Shown: positions 9,354 to 18,688, counted from the stretch's first letter. The stretch: DNA of 64,000 bases from Chryseobacterium sp. StRB126 (GCF_000829375.1 NZ_AP014624.1:2170001-2234000), one strand, 5' to 3'. Notes: generated from the letters alone by a model not told the origin. Made by a program: numbers and translations.

Positions 9354-9797
9354 ATGAATGTAAAGTTAGTGACGATTGGATTCCTAAGTGTTGCTTTTGT
9401 TCTGGTGCTTTCGGGATGTTCTTATTTGACAGAATTTTATATTCAAAACCTAACTGGAAGTAAAAAAATAATAAAGATCAATTATAATTACCCTGTTTCA
9501 AAAGCAATTAATAATGATCCTGCCAGTTTTGGATTTAATTATGAAAATGAAGTATTATCTTCCAAAGCTTTTAGAAAAATCAACAACCTGAAGTCTCTTG
9601 AAAAGATAGAAGTGAAAGATTCTGCTATTGTTCTGGAAATACCACCAAATACCACCACAAGAATTGATAAAAGCCATAATGGAAGATGGAGGTATATGAT
9701 TAAAAGTGTTGAGGCTGACGGAAAAATCTTTAGTACAGTGGAATTACAAAATATAACTAAGTTTATTAGTAATGATTATATTTATAAAATTGAGTAA
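9354..9797 (+). CDS. Small lipoprotein of unknown function
   Basis: 147 aa with an N-terminal hydrophobic segment ending in the lipobox VLSGC (Cys about 22), so it should be exported and lipidated. The mature part has no family I recognise; it is rich in Lys, Asn and Ser and predicted mostly beta. It is the first of four consecutive plus-strand genes for small putative lipoproteins (to 11939). The ATG at 9354 gives a complete signal peptide. Confidence 0.7.
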   Translation: MNVKLVTIGFLSVAFVLVLSGCSYLTEFYIQNLTGSKKIIKINYNYPVSKAINNDPASFGFNYENEVLSSKAFRKINNLKSLEKIEVKDSAIVLEIPPNTTTRIDKSHNGRWRYMIKSVEADGKIFSTVELQNITKFISNDYIYKIE

Positions 9798-9837
9798 ACA
9801 CTTTATGAGATATATTTACTTATTAAAACTGAAAAAT

Positions 9838-9870
9838 AAACCTAACAGGTTTCAAAAACCTGTTAGGTTT
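9838..9870. repeat. Perfect 15-bp inverted repeat (hairpin) between lipoprotein genes
   Basis: AAACCTAACAGGTTT (9838-9852) and its exact complement AAACCTGTTAGGTTT (9856-9870) are separated by 3 nt. This palindrome type recurs between genes in many Flavobacteriia. It probably acts as a terminator or RNA-stability element for the upstream gene; it has no long T-run on either side. Confidence 0.7.
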
Positions 9871-9879
9871 GAATCCAGT

Positions 9880-10431
9880 ATGAAAATAGTCCTTCAAATT
9901 TTTATATTACTATCCTTTTTCAATTGTAAACAAAAAGTAAGTCTAGAAAATGTACAAATTCAAAGTACAGTCTTTGAATATAAACAACCTAACATTTCAG
10001 ATATTCAATATATTGAAAAAACACATGGTGGAATTAAATATATTGGGAATATTAATATTGGATTATCAGAAGAATATTTTCCAGAAATTGATAAATATGA
10101 ATTTGCACAACCTATAATTTATCATAGAGATACAGCTAACTTAGATACAGAAATTTCTTATTTTTTTACAAAGAATGATAGTATTATAAGGCTAATTGAA
10201 TACAGTTGGGATCAGGATAAAAAGAAAGAACTATTTATAGACAGCCTTTATCAGCTTAATAAGAAAAATATTTCTGAAGAATTAGCAATGAAAGGTTTAG
10301 AAAAGAGTAAAACGGTTGATTATTGGTGGCAAAAAATTATAAGATGGGATAATGCGTCAATGCATATCTACAGTTTTATTTTCGGAATGGAAGAGGGGCA
10401 AAGAACAAGGGTAATTGTTAGATTTAAATAA
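9880..10431 (+). CDS. Putative lipoprotein, unknown function
   Basis: 183 aa from the ATG at 9880, giving MKIVLQIFILLSFFNCKQK, a short signal peptide with a lipobox-like SFFNC. A longer frame beginning at 9772 would have to translate the palindrome at 9838-9870, so it is rejected. The mature part (YIGNINIGLSEEYFPEIDKY and a WWQKIIRWDN segment) matches no family I know. It lies in a run of small lipoproteins; function unknown. Confidence 0.6.
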   Translation: MKIVLQIFILLSFFNCKQKVSLENVQIQSTVFEYKQPNISDIQYIEKTHGGIKYIGNINIGLSEEYFPEIDKYEFAQPIIYHRDTANLDTEISYFFTKNDSIIRLIEYSWDQDKKKELFIDSLYQLNKKNISEELAMKGLEKSKTVDYWWQKIIRWDNASMHIYSFIFGMEEGQRTRVIVRFK

Positions 10432-10457
10432 TTATGGAAAATAATTACAATTTTGAT

Positions 10458-10988
10458 ATGAAATGCAATAGTTTGTTTTTAGTATTTTTTGTTATTTATT
10501 CTTGTGTAGCCAAGGATAATTTTAAAATAGATTTTGAATTTAATAAATATGAAATAGCTTATAGTTCTATCACTAATAAACTTAATCAGGGAAAGCCACT
10601 TTTAAAAGATTATAATTCTAACGCTTCAGGAGTAAAGATAATTCCCAGGATTTTTAAAATTCAAAATTACTCAATATATGGAAGTGAGAATTTCAAGAAT
10701 GAGAATTCATTTTCAAACATAATGATTAAGAAAATTTCTAAAAAATATACTCAATCGAATTGGAGAAAAGACAAGAATTATAAAATTTTAAAGCTTGAAG
10801 AATTAAAAGATTTTCATGGACCATTACATTATATTTATTTTTCTGAAATCAGAAATGATTCTCTCAGGGCTGAAATTTTGGGAAATCCTTTTGCTGAATA
10901 CTCAATGACAACCGGAGAGCACTATTTAATTATATTCGAAAACAATCATATAAAATCTATTCAGAAGAATGTTGGAAATTATGATTGA
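10458..10988 (+). CDS. Putative lipoprotein, unknown function
   Basis: 176 aa from the ATG at 10458, chosen because MKCNSLFLVFFVIYSCVAKD is a compact signal peptide with a possible lipobox (IYSC); an in-frame ATG at 10434 would add eight polar residues before it. The upstream gene ends 26 nt away, so they may be co-transcribed. The mature region is AT-rich in sequence and Lys/Asn-rich in composition; no domain recognised. Confidence 0.55.
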   Translation: MKCNSLFLVFFVIYSCVAKDNFKIDFEFNKYEIAYSSITNKLNQGKPLLKDYNSNASGVKIIPRIFKIQNYSIYGSENFKNENSFSNIMIKKISKKYTQSNWRKDKNYKILKLEELKDFHGPLHYIYFSEIRNDSLRAEILGNPFAEYSMTTGEHYLIIFENNHIKSIQKNVGNYD

Positions 10989-11144
10989 AAAAGATTAATT
11001 TCACTTGTTTGATATCTATTGTCAGCAACAATTTACGATATCGATTGTAAGCCTTCAAATCTATTATTGAGATAAAATAATTATATAAAAATAATCTAAA
11101 TTGCTCCCTAGGCCTTATCTTAGCATAAAAAGACATACATCACC

Positions 11145-11939
11145 ATGAAATACCAATATTTAGTTTACATTCCATTATTGGCGATTATTTCCTGTAATAA
11201 ACCTGACGAAAAAGTTGATAATTCCAATTCTATAACCCCAGAAAGATCAGTTACTTTAGCATCAGTAAAAAATAATGTTGGAAAAGAAATATCCTGGAAA
11301 GGGTTTTTGAATGGAAAAACGCCTGTATTTATCCATTATCAGATTGATGGAGATGTCATTGTTGGTGAAATTACCTACCTGAATACTAAAAATAAATTGC
11401 CAATAGCACTTTTAGGAACAATTGGTGATGATAATAGCTACAGAATTTTAGAATTTGAAAAATCGGGAAATATAACGGGTGTTATTACTGGAAATCCAAC
11501 GGATGGTGTTTTCAAAGGAAGTTGGTTTTCACCAAAGACCAGAAAGGAACTTGTGCTTAATCTTGTAAAGAAAGATACAGCTCTCGTTTCAAAAGAAATA
11601 GAAACAAATTTAGGAGATCTGTTCGGACGCTATCATTACCAGTATAGTGAAGCAGGATATCAGGGGGATTTGGAAATTAAGAGACTGCCAGGTTCAAAAG
11701 CTGTTTTTGGGCTTACATCAGTTACCGGAGAGCCGGCAAGAAATCTTGCACAAATAGATGATGATACTATAGACCTTAAAACAACCCATTTTACTTATAA
11801 ATTGTCTGATACAGATGATTGTGAATTTAAAGTGAAGTTCTACAAAGGATTTGCCGTAGTTCAGTATACTCAGGGAGTATGCAGCGGTCAATTCGGATTG
11901 AATGCCACCATTGAAGGAATATATCTGAAGACAAAATAA
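11145..11939 (+). CDS. Lipoprotein, unknown function
   Basis: 264 aa with lipobox IISC at about residues 14-17 of MKYQYLVYIPLLAIISCNK. Residues about 50-140 form a beta-rich segment (WKGFLNGKTPVFIHYQIDG, VITGNPTDGVFKGSW) reminiscent of small secreted lipoprotein beta-barrels; the C-terminal half repeats a similar pattern (FGRYHYQYSEAGYQGDLEI). Two similar halves suggest an internal duplication. No enzymatic motif seen. The 156-nt gap before it carries nothing recognisable. Confidence 0.6.
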   Translation: MKYQYLVYIPLLAIISCNKPDEKVDNSNSITPERSVTLASVKNNVGKEISWKGFLNGKTPVFIHYQIDGDVIVGEITYLNTKNKLPIALLGTIGDDNSYRILEFEKSGNITGVITGNPTDGVFKGSWFSPKTRKELVLNLVKKDTALVSKEIETNLGDLFGRYHYQYSEAGYQGDLEIKRLPGSKAVFGLTSVTGEPARNLAQIDDDTIDLKTTHFTYKLSDTDDCEFKVKFYKGFAVVQYTQGVCSGQFGLNATIEGIYLKTK

Positions 11940-11950
11940 TCAATAGTATT

Positions 11951-12160
11951 TTGATTATTGCTTATCTTGAGGATGAACACTTTGGATATACTGATCAATA
12001 TGCAACTTATTGGGTAAGAAAACATAAACCCATCAGAAATGATGATGTTGGGTATCCTGCACGGTGTGGCAGGGAAAATTTGGAATTGATAATGAAAAAT
12101 GGGAGTACTGGTTTGGAAAGAATTGATATAAAAACTAAACTAGTTAATTTTTTTTGCTGA
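11951..12160 (+). pseudogene. Possible gene fragment
   Basis: A 69-codon frame that opens only with TTG, encoding a protein-like segment (GYTDQYATYWVRKHKPIRND). It has no plausible start region or domain and lies directly after the preceding gene, so it looks like a remnant rather than a working gene. Low confidence. Confidence 0.25.
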
Positions 12161-12253
12161 TTTATGTAAGAGGTTGTAAATTAGGGGATCATAAATAAAT
12201 TATTCCAGAATTATTATAAAACTGATTTAATTTCACCAAACTATACAACAACC

Positions 12254-12748
12254 ATGGCAGAATATTACGCAAAATCCAGCAATTCTTTATCCTTTGAACT
12301 CGTCAATGATAATAAACTAACAGGGAAAATTACCTATAAAAGTTGGTTTAATTTTAATGCTGTGATTGAGCTGGCCAACCATCAAAGCTTTCAGGTTGAG
12401 CCCAAGGGGTTCTGGGGAACAACTATTGAATTGAAAGATAATGAAAAGGTTCTTTTAAAGTTTAGAATGAACTGGAATGGTGAAATCATAGTGCAAACCT
12501 ATTTTGATGGAGTAAAAGAAAGTTTTGTATGTAAACATAGAGGCGTTTTCAAAGATTCATTTGTACTTACGGATAAAGAGGGAACAGAGCTCTTAGTAAT
12601 GAAACCTCAGTTTAAATGGAACCTTCTGAATTATGAATACCGGATCACTACTTCCGATGATTTTGAGACGTACTCCAATAAAGAAATCCTATTGCTTACC
12701 TCATTACACTGTGCCAATTACTATATGTCTATGATGGTTGTTGTGTAA
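12254..12748 (+). CDS. Hypothetical protein, possibly tubby-C/LURP-one-like fold
   Basis: 164 aa, no signal peptide, beta-rich with alternating hydrophobic strands and a hydrophobic helix at the very C-terminus (LHCANYYMSMMVVV). The overall size and the strand pattern ending in a central helix are reminiscent of tubby-like or LURP-one-related proteins, but this is a fold-level impression only. The start ATG at 12254 is preceded by an AT-rich region. A strong hairpin terminator follows. Confidence 0.55.
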   Translation: MAEYYAKSSNSLSFELVNDNKLTGKITYKSWFNFNAVIELANHQSFQVEPKGFWGTTIELKDNEKVLLKFRMNWNGEIIVQTYFDGVKESFVCKHRGVFKDSFVLTDKEGTELLVMKPQFKWNLLNYEYRITTSDDFETYSNKEILLLTSLHCANYYMSMMVVV

Positions 12749-12822
12749 ATAATAGAAATTAATAAGATAAAATGTAAATACATTGATATAAAATAGAGTA
12801 CTGAAATTTCATGCAGTATTGA

Positions 12823-12871
12823 AATAAAGGGTTTGTGAATTTTCATAAACCCTTTATTTATGGGCTTTTTT
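12823..12871 (+). terminator. Hairpin terminator
   Basis: AATAAAGGGTTTGTGA (12823-12838) pairs with TCATAAACCCTTTATT (12843-12858) with one G-U pair and a 4-nt loop; T-rich sequence including six T residues follows at 12866. It separates the hypothetical gene from the TonB receptor gene. Confidence 0.7.
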
Positions 12872-12959
12872 GTCAGCAAAATTTTATGATTTCCATCATG
12901 TTTTTATTTAGAATTAATAAAAATAAAGTAATTTAGCGCTACTAAGCTTAATTATAAAA

Positions 12960-15131
12960 ATGAAAAAAACTATTATTTCTGCATCATTATTAGCAGTCAC
13001 CATGTTAAGGGCACAGGAAAGTGATACCCTTAAAGTAGCTGAGATCCAGTCAGTATCCCTTCAGGGAACCCATAATTACAGAACCAAAAAATCAGAATCA
13101 GTAGCAAGGCTTCCGCTGGAAAACCTTGAAAATCCAACGGTTTACAATCTTGTTCCTAAAGAAATTATCAGTGAAATGAATGCTATAGATTTCAATACGG
13201 CAATGGCATCAGCGCCGGGAGTGGTAGTAAGCAATAGTGTTAATGACAGTGGCAATGATATTTTCCTGAGAGGGTTCAGTTCCAATGCCAGTTTCAGAAA
13301 CGGATTGATTCAAAACCCAAGAGTACAGTCGGAAATTGCAAATGTTGAAAGAGTAGAAGTTATCAAAGGACCATCAGGAACATTATTCGGTGGAACCTTA
13401 GCAAATTATGGCGGGGTAGTGAATATTGTGACCAAAAAGCCACAGGAAAATTTCGGCGGAATCATCAACTATACTACCGGAAGTTGGGGAATGAACAGAA
13501 TTACAGCCGATGTGAACACCCCTTTAAATAAAGAAAAAACAGCCTTGGCAAGATTCAATGTAGCAGCGTATTCTCAGGATTCTTTTCAGGATGCAGGATA
13601 CAATAAAGGAGTATTTTTCTCCGGAAGTATTTTATATAAAGTAAACGATAAGACTACCGTAACCTTAGACACAGAATTCCATGCACCGGAAAAAACATTG
13701 AATGCATATGTAAGACAGTCTGAGAAATTGACTTACCATTCGATGAAAGATCTTGCTGCCATTCATGGCAGATCATTTACCAGTAATGATGTGGGATCGA
13801 AAAGAACCAATTTTGTGACGATGGCTGAAGTCTCCCATAAATTCAATGATCAATGGACTTCCAGAACATCATATCAAAGAGGAGAAGCCAACGAGAAAGA
13901 GTCCATCTTCTTGGTTTTAAACTATATGGATGACCATAGAGTGAGCAGAAGCATTCGTCCTTTTGACAATTATAAAATCACAACAGACAATATTCAACAG
14001 AACTTTATGGGTGACTTTAAAATTGGAGGTTTAAGAAACCGTCTGGTAGTAGGATTGGATTATTTCCAGCAAACCAGCAAAAACCAATATCCGGAATTTA
14101 CAGTGGGTAAAAATAAAAACTCAGCCTTTGCTCCTTATCCTTTGAATGGAGTAATTGGAGATAACTATGGTAAAGAAGAGGGAAATGATATTATTATATT
14201 GGATGGTACTTCCGGTTGGACGCCTATTTCCCGTGATGTGGTGAAAAAACTACCAAGAACCTCAACAAAATATGAAATTTCCAGATACAGCACATATAGT
14301 GCTTATGTTTCTAACGTTCTGAATGTAACAGATAATTTTCTGGTAATGGCAAGTTTAAGAATGGATCATTATAAAAACCAAGATATTACCAGAAATGGAG
14401 TTGCCGGAGATACTGAATATAGTCAGACACAATTCTCTCCCAAATTTGGTTTGGTATATGAAATTAAGAAAGATGAAATTTCATTCTTTGCCAACTATGT
14501 AAACGGGTTTAAAAATATTGCTCCGGGACCTAATCAGGACGGTGTTCTTACTAAATGGGACCCGGAACAGGGAAACCAGTTTGAAGCTGGGTTTAAATTA
14601 GATCTGTTTGGTAAAAAATTATTATCAACGATTTCCTATTATAACATGAGAGTTAAGAATAGAGTCATTGCTGATCCGGGAGGACTTGGAAGCAGACAGG
14701 ATGGTAATATTAAAAATCAGGGATTTGAAATGGACCTTGTCATTAACCCTGCGAAAGGTTGGAATATCGTGGGTGGATATGGGTTTAATGATAACCGCTA
14801 TGATGACAGAAGTAAAGATGCCGGAAAAAGAGTAGCATGGGCCCCTAAACATGTTGCCAATTTATGGACAAGTTATAAGATTATGGATGGAACATATGAA
14901 GGTCTTGGTTTCGGAGCAGGATTCAACTTCGTAGATAAAACGTATATCAATATTACCAATCATTTCCTTGCACCAGCTTATACAACTGTAGGCGCTACCG
15001 TGTTCTACGACAAGAAAAAATACAGAATTGGTGTGAAAATGAATAATGCATTAAACCAAACCTATTGGAACTTCTATGGACAGCCACAAAAACCAAGAGA
15101 ATTCCTGGCCAACTTCGCATTTAAATTCTAA
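12960..15131 (+). CDS. TonB-dependent siderophore receptor
   Basis: Outer-membrane receptor of 723 aa. A signal peptide (MKKTIISASLLAVTMLRAQ) is followed by a plug domain (about 45-175: APGVVVSNSVNDSGNDIFLRG, VERVEVIKGPSGTLFGG) and a 22-strand barrel ending in Phe (FLANFAFKF), the usual outer-membrane signature. The plug pattern is that of ferric-siderophore receptors (FhuA/FoxA type); no carboxypeptidase-like N-terminal domain of SusC type is present. The next two genes encode a PepSY membrane protein and a Fes/IroE-like esterase, an arrangement that fits import and intracellular or periplasmic release of iron from a siderophore. No clear Fur site was recognised upstream. Confidence 0.9.
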   Translation: MKKTIISASLLAVTMLRAQESDTLKVAEIQSVSLQGTHNYRTKKSESVARLPLENLENPTVYNLVPKEIISEMNAIDFNTAMASAPGVVVSNSVNDSGNDIFLRGFSSNASFRNGLIQNPRVQSEIANVERVEVIKGPSGTLFGGTLANYGGVVNIVTKKPQENFGGIINYTTGSWGMNRITADVNTPLNKEKTALARFNVAAYSQDSFQDAGYNKGVFFSGSILYKVNDKTTVTLDTEFHAPEKTLNAYVRQSEKLTYHSMKDLAAIHGRSFTSNDVGSKRTNFVTMAEVSHKFNDQWTSRTSYQRGEANEKESIFLVLNYMDDHRVSRSIRPFDNYKITTDNIQQNFMGDFKIGGLRNRLVVGLDYFQQTSKNQYPEFTVGKNKNSAFAPYPLNGVIGDNYGKEEGNDIIILDGTSGWTPISRDVVKKLPRTSTKYEISRYSTYSAYVSNVLNVTDNFLVMASLRMDHYKNQDITRNGVAGDTEYSQTQFSPKFGLVYEIKKDEISFFANYVNGFKNIAPGPNQDGVLTKWDPEQGNQFEAGFKLDLFGKKLLSTISYYNMRVKNRVIADPGGLGSRQDGNIKNQGFEMDLVINPAKGWNIVGGYGFNDNRYDDRSKDAGKRVAWAPKHVANLWTSYKIMDGTYEGLGFGAGFNFVDKTYINITNHFLAPAYTTVGATVFYDKKKYRIGVKMNNALNQTYWNFYGQPQKPREFLANFAFKF

Positions 15132-15173
15132 TACCTTTTAAAAATAAAAAACGTTGTCTCAACTTTAAAGTTG

Positions 15174-15404
15174 ATTGGAAAAGTGCAAGAGTGCAAAAAA
15201 AGTCAAAGATTTTCAGTAGGAAATAACTTGTCAGTATTTCGGTTTTCACAAATTTCAATAGATTATACCATTTGTTTTCAAACATCTGTGTAATCTGTTA
15301 AATCGTGAGATAATAGTACAGCCTACAATTTATCGAAGATAAAATCTTTGCACCCTTATAGCACGAACATGTTACAGAGCCTTGCGCCCTTACGTTTTCT
15401 AACA
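15174..15404. repeat. Degenerate copy of a long inverted-repeat element
   Basis: The segment opens TTGGAAAAGTGCAAGAGTGCA and closes CTTGCGCCCTTACGTTTTC, and its right part (15325-15404) matches 34803-34880, including GAAGATAAAATCTTTGCAC against GGAGATAAAATCCTTGCGC. It appears to be a decayed relative of the element at 34719-34881. It fills most of the 302-nt gap between the receptor and PepSY genes, which holds no other feature. Confidence 0.5.
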
Positions 15405-15433
15405 ACAATGACCGAAAGGCAACCCTTTCAGAT

Positions 15434-16708
15434 ATGGAAAATAAAAAAACTAACCCCAAGAAAAAACAGGGAAAATCCCTGACCAAAAGAATTACAGGAT
15501 GGCTCCATCTCTGGCTCGGACTTGTTTCCGGGATTATTGTACTTACTATTACGCTTTCCGGAACGGTTTTCGTGTTTTGTGACGAGATTGTTGACCTTTG
15601 TGCCGGAAGTGCCAAATATGTTCAGGCTCCAGCCCATACAAAAAAAATGACTCCGGAAGAATTGCTGGTTAAATTTCATGAACAGGTTCCGGACAGAAAA
15701 GCGTTCTATTTTGATACTTACAGGGAAGCAGACAGAACTTTCCGTGTTGCTTCAGCCACCAAACCACCAAAAGATAAAAATGCTGAAAAAGCAGAAAAAC
15801 CCAAAGGTAAGGGACGTGGCCCAAGAGGTGTTTTCGCCTACCATTATCTTGATCCTTACACCGGAAAAGTAATGGGATCTACAAAAAGCTATGAATTTTT
15901 CTATGTGGTAGCCCACATTCATGCTCAGTTATTGGCCGGAAAATTCGGAAAAACAGTGGTGGGAGTTGCTTCCATTATATTTTTCATTCAACTAATCGGT
16001 GGTTTAATTCTTTGGTGGCCAAAAAAATGGAATAAAACAACAAGAACCACAGCATTTAAAATCAAATCAGGAACAAAATGGCGTAGAAAAAATTACGATT
16101 TCCATAATGTTTTTGGTTTTTATTCACTGTTGCCAGCTGTATTTATTACCATTACAGGATTAATCATGGCTTATAAGGTTTTGACGGATCTTACTCAGGT
16201 GACTTTTGGAGGAGTTGCTGATGCCCATAAAATTGCTGAAAAGTATGATCCTGTGTATAATCCTGATAAAAAAGCACTCCCTTTTACAGATTTTATAGAC
16301 CGTAGCTTTAAAGAGATTCCTCAGGCGCAGCAAGTCAGAATGAGTGTGCCGCGTAGAGATTCTGCAACAGTTTACAATGTGGTAGCCGCTCAATTTATAG
16401 GATTGAAAAGTATTATTGACGGAAAAAGTAAAGAAGTCAATAAGTATACCGGGGACGAAATTAATTATCCAAAAGAAGTTCTTATGCATGAAGTGATTGA
16501 GCACATGAACTTTGATCTTCATGTAGGATATTGGGGCGGAATGTTCGGGAAGATCTTCACATTCGTTATCGGAATTATCTGTACCAGTCTTCCGGTAACT
16601 GGATTTCTGATCTGGTGGGGAAGAAGGAACAAATCAGGTAAAAAAGGAAAAGAAATTAAAAATATTCATCAACATAGAAAAGAGTCACATCATGAACAAT
16701 TGGGTTAA
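15434..16708 (+). CDS. PepSY-associated transmembrane-helix protein
   Basis: 424-aa inner-membrane protein. It begins with a basic segment and the PepSY-TM hallmark WLHLWLGLVSGIIVLTITLSG (first helix), has a periplasmic loop, two central helices (about 165-195 and 225-255, including a HNVFGFYSLLP segment), another extracytoplasmic PepSY region, and a last helix near 385 (LPVTGFLIWWGRR). Proteins of this family lie next to TonB siderophore receptors and are implicated in ferric-siderophore reduction or import. The ATG at 15434 begins MENKKTNPKKK. It overlaps the downstream esterase gene by 17 nt, so the two are co-transcribed. Confidence 0.85.
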   Translation: MENKKTNPKKKQGKSLTKRITGWLHLWLGLVSGIIVLTITLSGTVFVFCDEIVDLCAGSAKYVQAPAHTKKMTPEELLVKFHEQVPDRKAFYFDTYREADRTFRVASATKPPKDKNAEKAEKPKGKGRGPRGVFAYHYLDPYTGKVMGSTKSYEFFYVVAHIHAQLLAGKFGKTVVGVASIIFFIQLIGGLILWWPKKWNKTTRTTAFKIKSGTKWRRKNYDFHNVFGFYSLLPAVFITITGLIMAYKVLTDLTQVTFGGVADAHKIAEKYDPVYNPDKKALPFTDFIDRSFKEIPQAQQVRMSVPRRDSATVYNVVAAQFIGLKSIIDGKSKEVNKYTGDEINYPKEVLMHEVIEHMNFDLHVGYWGGMFGKIFTFVIGIICTSLPVTGFLIWWGRRNKSGKKGKEIKNIHQHRKESHHEQLG

Positions 16709-17747
16709 AATTTTATTTTTATCTGTATTTTCATTCTTCACATTTGGGAAAGCTCAGGAACAGCTTACAATAGGAGAAAAACAGACCTTATTTTCGAAGG
16801 TTTTAAATGAAAACAGAGAAATCTGGGTTCATCTGCCTAAAACGTATAATGATACAACCATCAATCCTGCAAAATATCCGGTTATCTATCTTTTAGATGG
16901 TGAAATTAATTTTGAATATTATACAGGACTTACGGATTTTATTGCAAGAACTCCGTATGCAGACATTCCGGAATGTATTGTGGTGGGGATTAAGAATACA
17001 GAACGTACAAGAGATCTTACCCCAACAAAATCTCAAAAGAAAAGTCCGCTAAATCCTGCCGTCACTCTTTTTGCAGACAGTGGTGGAAGTGAGAACTTTG
17101 TGAAATTCATGCAGGAAGAGCTAAAGCCATTTATTAGCAAAAACTATAGAACACAAGAATATTCCGTTTTAGTAGGGCATTCATTCGGAGGATTATTTGC
17201 CATCAATGCTTTTCTTACCCATCCTGAGTATTTCAATGCTTATGTGGCTAATGATCCAAGTTTATGGTGGGATAATGAAGTAACCCTTTCAAGAACACAA
17301 GCCTATTTGGAAAAGAATAAAAAATTTCCGGCCAACAAATCTTTATACGTTTCTCAGGCTGATAACGAAGAACAGCAGAAAAACTGGAATTCAGATATGA
17401 CACAGGCTATTGAGAAATTTAAAGGAATTATAGAGAATAACGGAACTTTGAATTATAAACACAGTTTTTTTGAAGGCGAAACACATGGAACGGTTTCTTA
17501 TCCCGGAAATTATGAAGCTTTAAAATTCATATTCAAAGGTTTCAGAACAGATATTAAGCAGCTTGCTAAAAATCCGGACTTACTAGAGACGGAATATAAA
17601 AAGTTATCAGAAAAGATGGGTTCAGCGTTTACCCCTTCAGAATCTTACCTGAATGTAGTTCTTAAATTCATGAAAAGTAATGACTTCAAAGAATCCGAAA
17701 CTTATTTTATAAACCTGAAAAACAAACTTTATCCTAAGGTTAAATAA
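16692..17747 (+). CDS. Secreted alpha/beta-hydrolase esterase (Fes/IroE/DUF-type putative esterase)
   Basis: 351 aa with a signal peptide ending GKAQ. The putative-esterase alpha/beta-hydrolase fold is shown by the nucleophile elbow GHSFGG (Ser about 164), an upstream YPVIYLLDGE strand-loop and a late GETHGTVSYPG segment holding the probable catalytic His. Members include ferri-siderophore and feruloyl esterases. A short C-terminal extension of about 60 residues follows the hydrolase domain. The overlap with the PepSY gene and proximity to a siderophore receptor suggest hydrolysis of an ester-type siderophore in the periplasm; the true substrate is unknown. Confidence 0.85.
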   Translation: MNNWVKILFLSVFSFFTFGKAQEQLTIGEKQTLFSKVLNENREIWVHLPKTYNDTTINPAKYPVIYLLDGEINFEYYTGLTDFIARTPYADIPECIVVGIKNTERTRDLTPTKSQKKSPLNPAVTLFADSGGSENFVKFMQEELKPFISKNYRTQEYSVLVGHSFGGLFAINAFLTHPEYFNAYVANDPSLWWDNEVTLSRTQAYLEKNKKFPANKSLYVSQADNEEQQKNWNSDMTQAIEKFKGIIENNGTLNYKHSFFEGETHGTVSYPGNYEALKFIFKGFRTDIKQLAKNPDLLETEYKKLSEKMGSAFTPSESYLNVVLKFMKSNDFKESETYFINLKNKLYPKVK

Positions 17748-17776
17748 TTGAAATGTGCTATAAATAGGATGTAATT

Positions 17777-17807
17777 GGGGTAGATTGATACAGATTCAAT
17801 CTACCCC
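17777..17807. terminator. Hairpin between convergent genes
   Basis: GGGGTAGATTGA (17777-17788) and TCAATCTACCCC (17796-17807) form a perfect 12-bp stem with a 7-nt loop. It lies between the end of the esterase gene and the end of the convergent MarR gene and likely serves both; T-runs are weak. Confidence 0.7.
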
Positions 17808-17821
17808 ATGTTTATTGTGAT

Positions 17822-18274
17822 TTATTGGTTCTTTAAAAGGCTTTGCAAATTCCTGTTGAACTCCTGTTGTGAAGTTTCAAGCTTCGAAAAGAACTCGCGA
17901 TCAAAATTTTCAACAGCAATAACTGCTTTTTTAATCGTTTTCTTTCCGGCTTCGGTTATTTCAATAGTTTTAGCCCTTGTGTCCGTCATATGTTCTTTTC
18001 TGCAGATAAAATCCTTCTTTTGTAAAGCTCTCAATACCTGAGAAGTGGTCATTGGATCTATTTTGGTATGATGTGAAAGAATGATCTGAGTAACTTCAGT
18101 TTTTTGAAGAGACAGCCAATGAGTGCTGGCTAATATAACAAATTGTGAATGAGTGAGATCAAACGGCAATAATGCTTTCTTAATTTCCCGCTGCCAAAGA
18201 TTGGTTACCTGCCACAGTAAAAAACCGGAACTGTCCTCAGCTTTCTTTACGCTGAACGTATTATCCTTATTCAT
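17822..18274 (-). CDS. MarR family transcriptional regulator
   Basis: 150-aa winged-helix protein. The MarR core is clear: helix 1 SGFLLWQVTNLWQREIKKAL, the LTHSQFVILASTHWL helix, a recognition segment (SHHTKIDPMTTSQVLRALQKK) and the wing DTRAKTIEITEAGKK. Such regulators usually repress genes for drug or oxidant responses and are released by ligands. It is the last gene of a minus-strand operon with EVE and SRPBCC proteins: it starts directly at the stop of the EVE gene. Its targets are not evident. Confidence 0.9.
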   Translation of the reverse strand: MNKDNTFSVKKAEDSSGFLLWQVTNLWQREIKKALLPFDLTHSQFVILASTHWLSLQKTEVTQIILSHHTKIDPMTTSQVLRALQKKDFICRKEHMTDTRAKTIEITEAGKKTIKKAVIAVENFDREFFSKLETSQQEFNRNLQSLLKNQ

Positions 18275-18688
18275 TTAGATCATTTTAGAGGCAATTAAAT
18301 TAAAATCTTTTTCAGAAATTTCAAAATGCCCGTAACGGAACGGATACCCCCAGAATTTTTTATTCTCAATGAAATCAAGCTGACCAATCAGCGGAATGAT
18401 GGAACATTCTTTACAGTCATAAAATTCTATATCTCTTCTGAACGGATTAAATGTTTCTGTCATTTGAAAAGAATAGACTTCCTCATCCATTACTTTTCCT
18501 ATTGCTGTAAAATTCTGTAGTTTTTCAGAACTGTTCATTTTTATTTTGGAAGAATATACGATAATATAGTCTCCCTTTTTCATTCGCTGCAACGGAGCCT
18601 TCTTCCCATGGCAAACCTGTATAAAGTTGCCCTCAACTCCACGTTCTGTATGTTCTTTAGAAACAGAGGCCATCCAGTATCGTATCAT
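18275..18688 (-). CDS. EVE-domain protein (UPF0310 family)
   Basis: 137 aa matching the UPF0310/EVE pattern: YWMASVSKEHTERGVEGNF, the CHGKKAPLQRMKKGDYIIVY segment, and a C-terminal FWGYPFRYGHFEI. EVE domains share the PUA/YTH-like fold and bind modified bases in nucleic acids; in bacteria their roles are mostly unknown. It overlaps the SRPBCC gene by 4 nt (ATGA) and abuts the MarR gene. Confidence 0.85.
   Translation of the reverse strand: MIRYWMASVSKEHTERGVEGNFIQVCHGKKAPLQRMKKGDYIIVYSSKIKMNSSEKLQNFTAIGKVMDEEVYSFQMTETFNPFRRDIEFYDCKECSIIPLIGQLDFIENKKFWGYPFRYGHFEISEKDFNLIASKMI

Noticed and set aside
9772..9879. Longer start of the lipoprotein at 9880
   Set aside because: Would translate a perfect 33-nt palindrome and hide the signal peptide inside the protein.
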